DNA of 37,150 bases, from NCBI GenBank assembly GCA_023433275.1, contig JAEZDN010000041.1, forward strand, positions 1 to 37,150, given 5' to 3'. Source of the stretch: Verrucomicrobiota bacterium. Its GTDB lineage: Bacteria > Verrucomicrobiota > Verrucomicrobiia > Opitutales > Opitutaceae. Position numbers and translations under genes: made by a program. Position 1 is the first letter of the stretch, and each line of letters begins with the position of its first letter. The notes under the pieces were generated by a model that saw only the letters and a program-made list of their open reading frames with translations, was not told the DNA's origin and made no database searches. Below are positions 33,647-37,150 of the stretch, piece after piece.

Positions 33647-35689
33647 TCAATGGGCAGGTGACTCGACCGCGTGCAACCAGTCGCTGTAGCGGCCATTGAG
33701 CGTTTCATCGATCTCCGCCTTCGAAAGGCGATGGATGAACATTGCGTGGCCAATCACGGCATCAGGATGGCGGTTGCGCAGGTAAGCCGCGAGGCGGGAG
33801 AAACGGAGCCAGTTGTAACGCTGCCAGTGGCGCAGCAGTTCGTCCTCGGCGATCTGGGCCAGCGCCCAGGCCCGGGTTTCCGGGTCGTGCCAATAGGCGC
33901 GAAACAGCGGGGCGAGCATCTTCGTGGACTGATATTCGTGTTCATCCTCCGCGCGATAGGGTCCACCCACCGGGCTGTAGACATTCTGAAGCATGGTCGC
34001 GCTCACGCAGTAAATCCCGGGTTGGGTTTCGTAATACGGTGGGATGAAGCCGAACCCGTCCACAAACGGGAGATGGGTGGCGCGGATGCCGTAATACTCG
34101 GGCTTGCCGGAGCCGAAGTAGGAAAGGAAAACGGGCTCGGCACCTTCGCCGGCATTATGTTCGCGCAGCCACCGGGCGAGTCCGGGCAGTTCCTGTCCCC
34201 AGTCCAGCGAACTGTCGACTAGCAAGCGGTATCCCTGCTCGGGACCGCCCGCCGCCCGATTGAAGTACGCGAGGTAGTGGGGATGGATGCCGAGAGCGGC
34301 ACCCACCTGGATCGTGACGAGCAGGAGAAGGAGCCCGGTGCGCGCCCGAATGGCCGGCACCAAGCGCACCGCTGCCACACCTCCGAGAATGAAAAGCCCG
34401 GGATAGAGCGGCACGAGATGACGATGCCCGATGTTGAGTTTCGATGTGAGCGCCGCTGCGCCGTAGATCGCGCCCCAGAGCAACAGCGGCGACAGGCGGA
34501 CGAGCCAGGGTGCAAGTTTCCGCCAATGCCAGCCCGCCGCCACGGCTGCGAGCACGAGCGCCGCGAGCTCGGCGAACGTGGATTTCCAAAAGAAGGCCAG
34601 GGGGAAAAATTGCACCCAGCCCGTCGTCCGGTACTCACCCGCGAGGAACGCGGCGCGGGCCTGGGCACCGACGTAGGTGTGGGTGAAGCCAAAGAGGAAC
34701 GACTCGGGCAGGAGGCGCCAGTCCCGGCAAAAATTGATGATGGCAGCGGGAGCACCGAGACGGTCGAGCATCCAGTCCCAGTTACGGATAAAGTGATCGG
34801 CGGAGGGGACGTCCGGCGCGAAGGCGCTGTAACGAAAGTTGAATGCCGTCCAGATACAGACGAAGGCGCCGACGCCGTGTCCGGCCAGGGCAAGCAGGGC
34901 GTGGTGCGCGCTGCGTCCCCGTGGGCCCGGCGCAAACCAGTCGACGACGAGGAGCGCCACAAAGACCGGCAGGAGCAGAACCGCGGAATATTTGGAAAGG
35001 CACGCCAGCCCAAAGAGCACGGCACTCGCGGCAAGCCGAATGGCCCCGCCGGAACGCAGCTGCCACCAGAAGGCGCCGGCGCTGGCGGTCAGCAGCAGGC
35101 CGGCGCAGACGTCGGAGGTGGCGAGCGGTCCATGGGCCAGGAAGGTCGGCGAGAACGCGAGCAGCGCCAGGGCCGTCAGCCCCGCCAGATCTCCCGCCAG
35201 CCGGCGCGCCCAGAGGAACACGAGAAGCCCGCAGGCGAGGCTGAACAGGAGGCTCATCGCACGCGCCTGCATAAGGATCGGCCAGTGGTCATTCCCACTC
35301 TCGTAGAAAAACTGGTGGCTCATGCCGTGCACGCTCGACTGTCGCCAGCGATCGTTGTTTTCGAGGATCGGGGGATTCACGCCACGCAGCGACGCCGGCA
35401 GCGCCTGCCAGCGCTGCGGCAACACGCCGTTGTCCGGATGAATGCGGAAGTCGCCGAACCGGTTGTAGAGGTAACCGCCCGTGACGTGAAAAATCTCGTC
35501 GGTGGTCACGCTCTTGGTCCGCACCGCCGAGAGCGCGAGCCAGCCGTGGATGGCCAGCAGCGCAACGACCAGGGGCCAGAGCCACCGGGGTGACGCGACG
35601 CGCGTAGTCACGCGGGCGACGTCCCGCCGGGCCGGATCCTCGTTATCGGGACGACTGGCGCCGGGCTCCGGTGGGATGGGATGAGCCAT
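33647..35689 (-). CDS. ArnT/PMT-like lipid-carrier-dependent glycosyltransferase
   Basis: The product has 680 residues. After a charged 35-residue head and the first helix, the catalytic acidic pair D64-E65 appears in TTDEIFHVTGGYLYNRFG, as in GT39/GT83 enzymes. About ten helices follow, with LAHGPLATSDVCAGLLL and NIGHRHLVPLYPGLFIL as typical loops, and a C-terminal soluble part from about 480 with SSLDWGQELPGLARWL. It should transfer a sugar from a polyprenyl-phosphate carrier in the periplasm. It is the last gene of a minus-strand set with a sugar aminotransferase (21-bp gap) and a GT2 enzyme, which mirrors the arnB-arnC-arnT logic of amino-sugar transfer. The acceptor is unknown. Confidence 0.85.
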   Translation of the reverse strand: MAHPIPPEPGASRPDNEDPARRDVARVTTRVASPRWLWPLVVALLAIHGWLALSAVRTKSVTTDEIFHVTGGYLYNRFGDFRIHPDNGVLPQRWQALPASLRGVNPPILENNDRWRQSSVHGMSHQFFYESGNDHWPILMQARAMSLLFSLACGLLVFLWARRLAGDLAGLTALALLAFSPTFLAHGPLATSDVCAGLLLTASAGAFWWQLRSGGAIRLAASAVLFGLACLSKYSAVLLLPVFVALLVVDWFAPGPRGRSAHHALLALAGHGVGAFVCIWTAFNFRYSAFAPDVPSADHFIRNWDWMLDRLGAPAAIINFCRDWRLLPESFLFGFTHTYVGAQARAAFLAGEYRTTGWVQFFPLAFFWKSTFAELAALVLAAVAAGWHWRKLAPWLVRLSPLLLWGAIYGAAALTSKLNIGHRHLVPLYPGLFILGGVAAVRLVPAIRARTGLLLLLVTIQVGAALGIHPHYLAYFNRAAGGPEQGYRLLVDSSLDWGQELPGLARWLREHNAGEGAEPVFLSYFGSGKPEYYGIRATHLPFVDGFGFIPPYYETQPGIYCVSATMLQNVYSPVGGPYRAEDEHEYQSTKMLAPLFRAYWHDPETRAWALAQIAEDELLRHWQRYNWLRFSRLAAYLRNRHPDAVIGHAMFIHRLSKAEIDETLNGRYSDWLHAVESPAH

Positions 35690-35710
35690 GGAGCGAGCCG
35701 TCCGGGCGGT

Positions 35711-36838
35711 TTACTTCAGGGCCGCACGCAGGGTTTCGCACACCAGGTCGCACTGGGCGCGGGTCATCTCCGGGAACATCGGCAGGGAAAGGATGGAACG
35801 GGCCGCCGCCTCGGCGTTCGGGAAGGCGCCGGGCCGGTACCCGAGATCGGCATACGCTTTCTGCAGATGGATCGGGATCGGGTAATGCACGACCGTCTGA
35901 ATTCCGGCGTCCGACAGTTTTCGGGCAATCGCGTCCCGGTCGTGCGCGGGGAAACGCACCACGAACAAATGATACACGTGTCGTCCGCACCACGCGGCCT
36001 CCGCCGGCAGCACCAGGCCGGCGCAATCCCGCAGGTTGTTTCGATACCAGCCGGCGATGGTGGCGCGGGCTTCATTCCAGGCGGCGAGATGCCTCAGCTT
36101 CACGCCGAGGATCGCGGCCTGCAGGGTATCGAGGCGGGAATTGTAGCCCTGGATCTCATGATGATACTTCACGACCGAGCCCCAGCTGCGCAACAGGCGC
36201 AGCTGGCGGTCGAGGGCAGAGTCGTTGGTCGTGACCGCGCCGCCGTCACCGAACGCGCCGAGATTTTTTCCGGGATAGAAGCTAAAGGCCGCGGCGGCGC
36301 CCAGCGTCCCGCAGGCTCGCCCGTCCTTCAAGGTTGCGCCATGGGCTTGCGCGGCATCCTCGATCAGGTGCAGGCCGTGCTGGCGGCACAGGGCGGAGAT
36401 GGCGTCGATGTTCGCCGGCTGGCCGTAAAGATGCACGGGCAGGACGGCCTTGGTGCGCGGGGTGATGGCCGCCGCGATTGCCGCGGGATCGATGAGGTAA
36501 TCCTCGAGCCGGCAATCGACGAGCACGGGTTTGGCGCCGGCATAGGAAACCGCTTCCGCTGACGCGATGAAACTGTTGGCCACCGTGATGACTTCGTCGC
36601 CCGGTCCGATGCCGAGGCCGCGGCAGATGAACTGCAGTGCGTCGGTACCGGAGCCGAGGCCGACGGCGTGTTTCGTGCCGACGAACCCGGCAAAGGCGGT
36701 CTCGAAGGCGGCGCACTCGGGACCGTGGATGAAGCCACAGTGCCGCAGCACGGCGTCGATCGCCGGATCAAGTTCGGCGCGGAGGGCGGCGGTTTGCAGC
36801 GGCAGATCCTGGAAGGGGACTTTGAAGGGAGTGGCCAT
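35711..36838 (-). CDS. DegT/DnrJ/EryC1/StrS-family sugar aminotransferase
   Basis: The product has 375 residues. PLP-fold landmarks are VGLGSGTDALQFI, TVANSFIASAEAV, PVLVDC, PVHLYGQPANID, LIEDAAQAHGATL and SFYPGKNLGAFGDGG, in which Lys191 forms the internal aldimine. The C-terminal half has YNSRLDTLQAAIL and VVHYPIPIHLQKAY, typical of nucleotide-sugar 3- or 4-aminotransferases such as ArnB, WecE or FdtB/QdtB. It makes an amino sugar nucleotide from a keto sugar, using glutamate. It sits between the GT2 gene (28-bp gap) and the ArnT-like gene (21-bp gap). Whether the amino group goes to C3 or C4 is not readable here. Confidence 0.93.
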   Translation of the reverse strand: MATPFKVPFQDLPLQTAALRAELDPAIDAVLRHCGFIHGPECAAFETAFAGFVGTKHAVGLGSGTDALQFICRGLGIGPGDEVITVANSFIASAEAVSYAGAKPVLVDCRLEDYLIDPAAIAAAITPRTKAVLPVHLYGQPANIDAISALCRQHGLHLIEDAAQAHGATLKDGRACGTLGAAAAFSFYPGKNLGAFGDGGAVTTNDSALDRQLRLLRSWGSVVKYHHEIQGYNSRLDTLQAAILGVKLRHLAAWNEARATIAGWYRNNLRDCAGLVLPAEAAWCGRHVYHLFVVRFPAHDRDAIARKLSDAGIQTVVHYPIPIHLQKAYADLGYRPGAFPNAEAAARSILSLPMFPEMTRAQCDLVCETLRAALK

Positions 36839-36866
36839 GTTGGATGGAAATGGAAAAACTCGAGAA

Positions 36867-37150
36867 TCAGGCCGGACGCGGGGCGAGCGGCGCCCGGTCC
36901 TTTCGCCATAGTTTCCAGAAGGCGAGGAGCCCGGTCAAGGTGCGCCACATGACCTTGAGGCGTGAGGCGGACGCGACGCCGCCGACGCGCAGTTTCATGT
37001 GCACGTCGACCTCGGCGAAGGTGGCACCCAGGTCCCGGAGGCGAACGAGCGCCTCCACCAACATCGGGATCCCCTTTTGGGTTTGGGTTACGCGGGCGAT
37101 CAAGGCGCGCCGGTAGGCGTGAATCCAGTTCACGTCACGCAGGCGGAGGT
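36867..37150 (-). CDS. Partial GT2 (polyprenyl-phosphate sugar transferase-type) glycosyltransferase, C-terminal end
   Basis: Only the last 94 codons are in the window; the frame is open to the edge. The visible part reads NWIHAYRRALIARV, GIPMLVEALVRLRDLGATFAEVDVHMK, then VGGVASASRLKVMWRTLTGLLAFW. This is the end of a family 2 glycosyltransferase of the dolichyl-phosphate-mannose-synthase/ArnC class, with the acceptor-side helix after the catalytic GT-A domain. Such enzymes charge polyprenyl phosphate with a sugar, giving the donor for ArnT-like enzymes. It is 28 bp upstream of the DegT-family gene on the same strand, first in the visible part of that operon. Confidence 0.75.
   Translation of the reverse strand, partial: LRLRDVNWIHAYRRALIARVTQTQKGIPMLVEALVRLRDLGATFAEVDVHMKLRVGGVASASRLKVMWRTLTGLLAFWKLWRKDRAPLAPRPA

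Overview
The window reads as chromosomal DNA from a GC-rich, diderm heterotroph, most likely a verrucomicrobium of the Opitutaceae type. This is inference from several things seen together: a TonB-dependent receptor, a PEP-CTERM protein, a Tat-exported Gfo/Idh/MocA oxidoreductase, a DUF1080 protein, an ADOP-type permease, a short cysteine-free type IV pilin-like protein, REP/REPIN repeats with REP-associated transposase debris, and an almost total lack of Shine-Dalgarno sequences. No ribosomal RNA, CRISPR array or intact prophage is visible.

Layout. Bases 1-720 are a non-coding tandem array of about 294-bp units, each carrying a REPIN (two GTAG-footed hairpins facing each other). Bases 873-5887 (minus strand) form a periplasmic oxidation module: PQQ-type sugar dehydrogenase, lipoprotein cytochrome c and TonB receptor with 4-bp overlaps, then an SMP-30/gluconolactonase. 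Bases 6002-7669 encode an unrecognised protein with three copies of one small domain. Bases 7670-8820 are a mosaic of decayed REP-associated transposase pieces around an A+T-richer insert with two small reading frames. A bacterial GH3-family protein (8857-10467, minus) follows.

Bases 10841-20382 (plus) hold an RluA-type pseudouridine synthase, an isolated 3-hydroxyacyl-CoA dehydrogenase NAD domain, a very large E1alpha-E1beta-lipoyl-E2 fusion, a receiver/histidine-kinase hybrid, a Gfo/Idh/MocA oxidoreductase and an ADOP permease. Bases 20639-26842 hold a PEP-CTERM protein, a degenerate REPIN, asnS, a double cupin, a DUF1080 protein, a possible S26B-like Ser/His/Asp protein, tRNA-Leu(UAA), nadD and rsfS.

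The right end (27030-37150) is a cell-surface and glycosylation region. A pilin-like gene with a strong terminator is followed by three tightly packed membrane proteins. Two are paralogous GT-C-like enzymes and the third is an 817-residue protein made of two homologous halves exactly about 400 residues apart. Converging on these is a minus-strand set of lipid-linked sugar genes: GT2 (cut by the window end), a DegT-family sugar aminotransferase and an ArnT/PMT-like transferase. The strongest candidates for something little described are the E1alpha-E1beta-E2 fusion, the self-duplicated membrane protein with its pilin/GT-C neighbourhood, the three-repeat protein, and the REPIN array with its transposase remnants.
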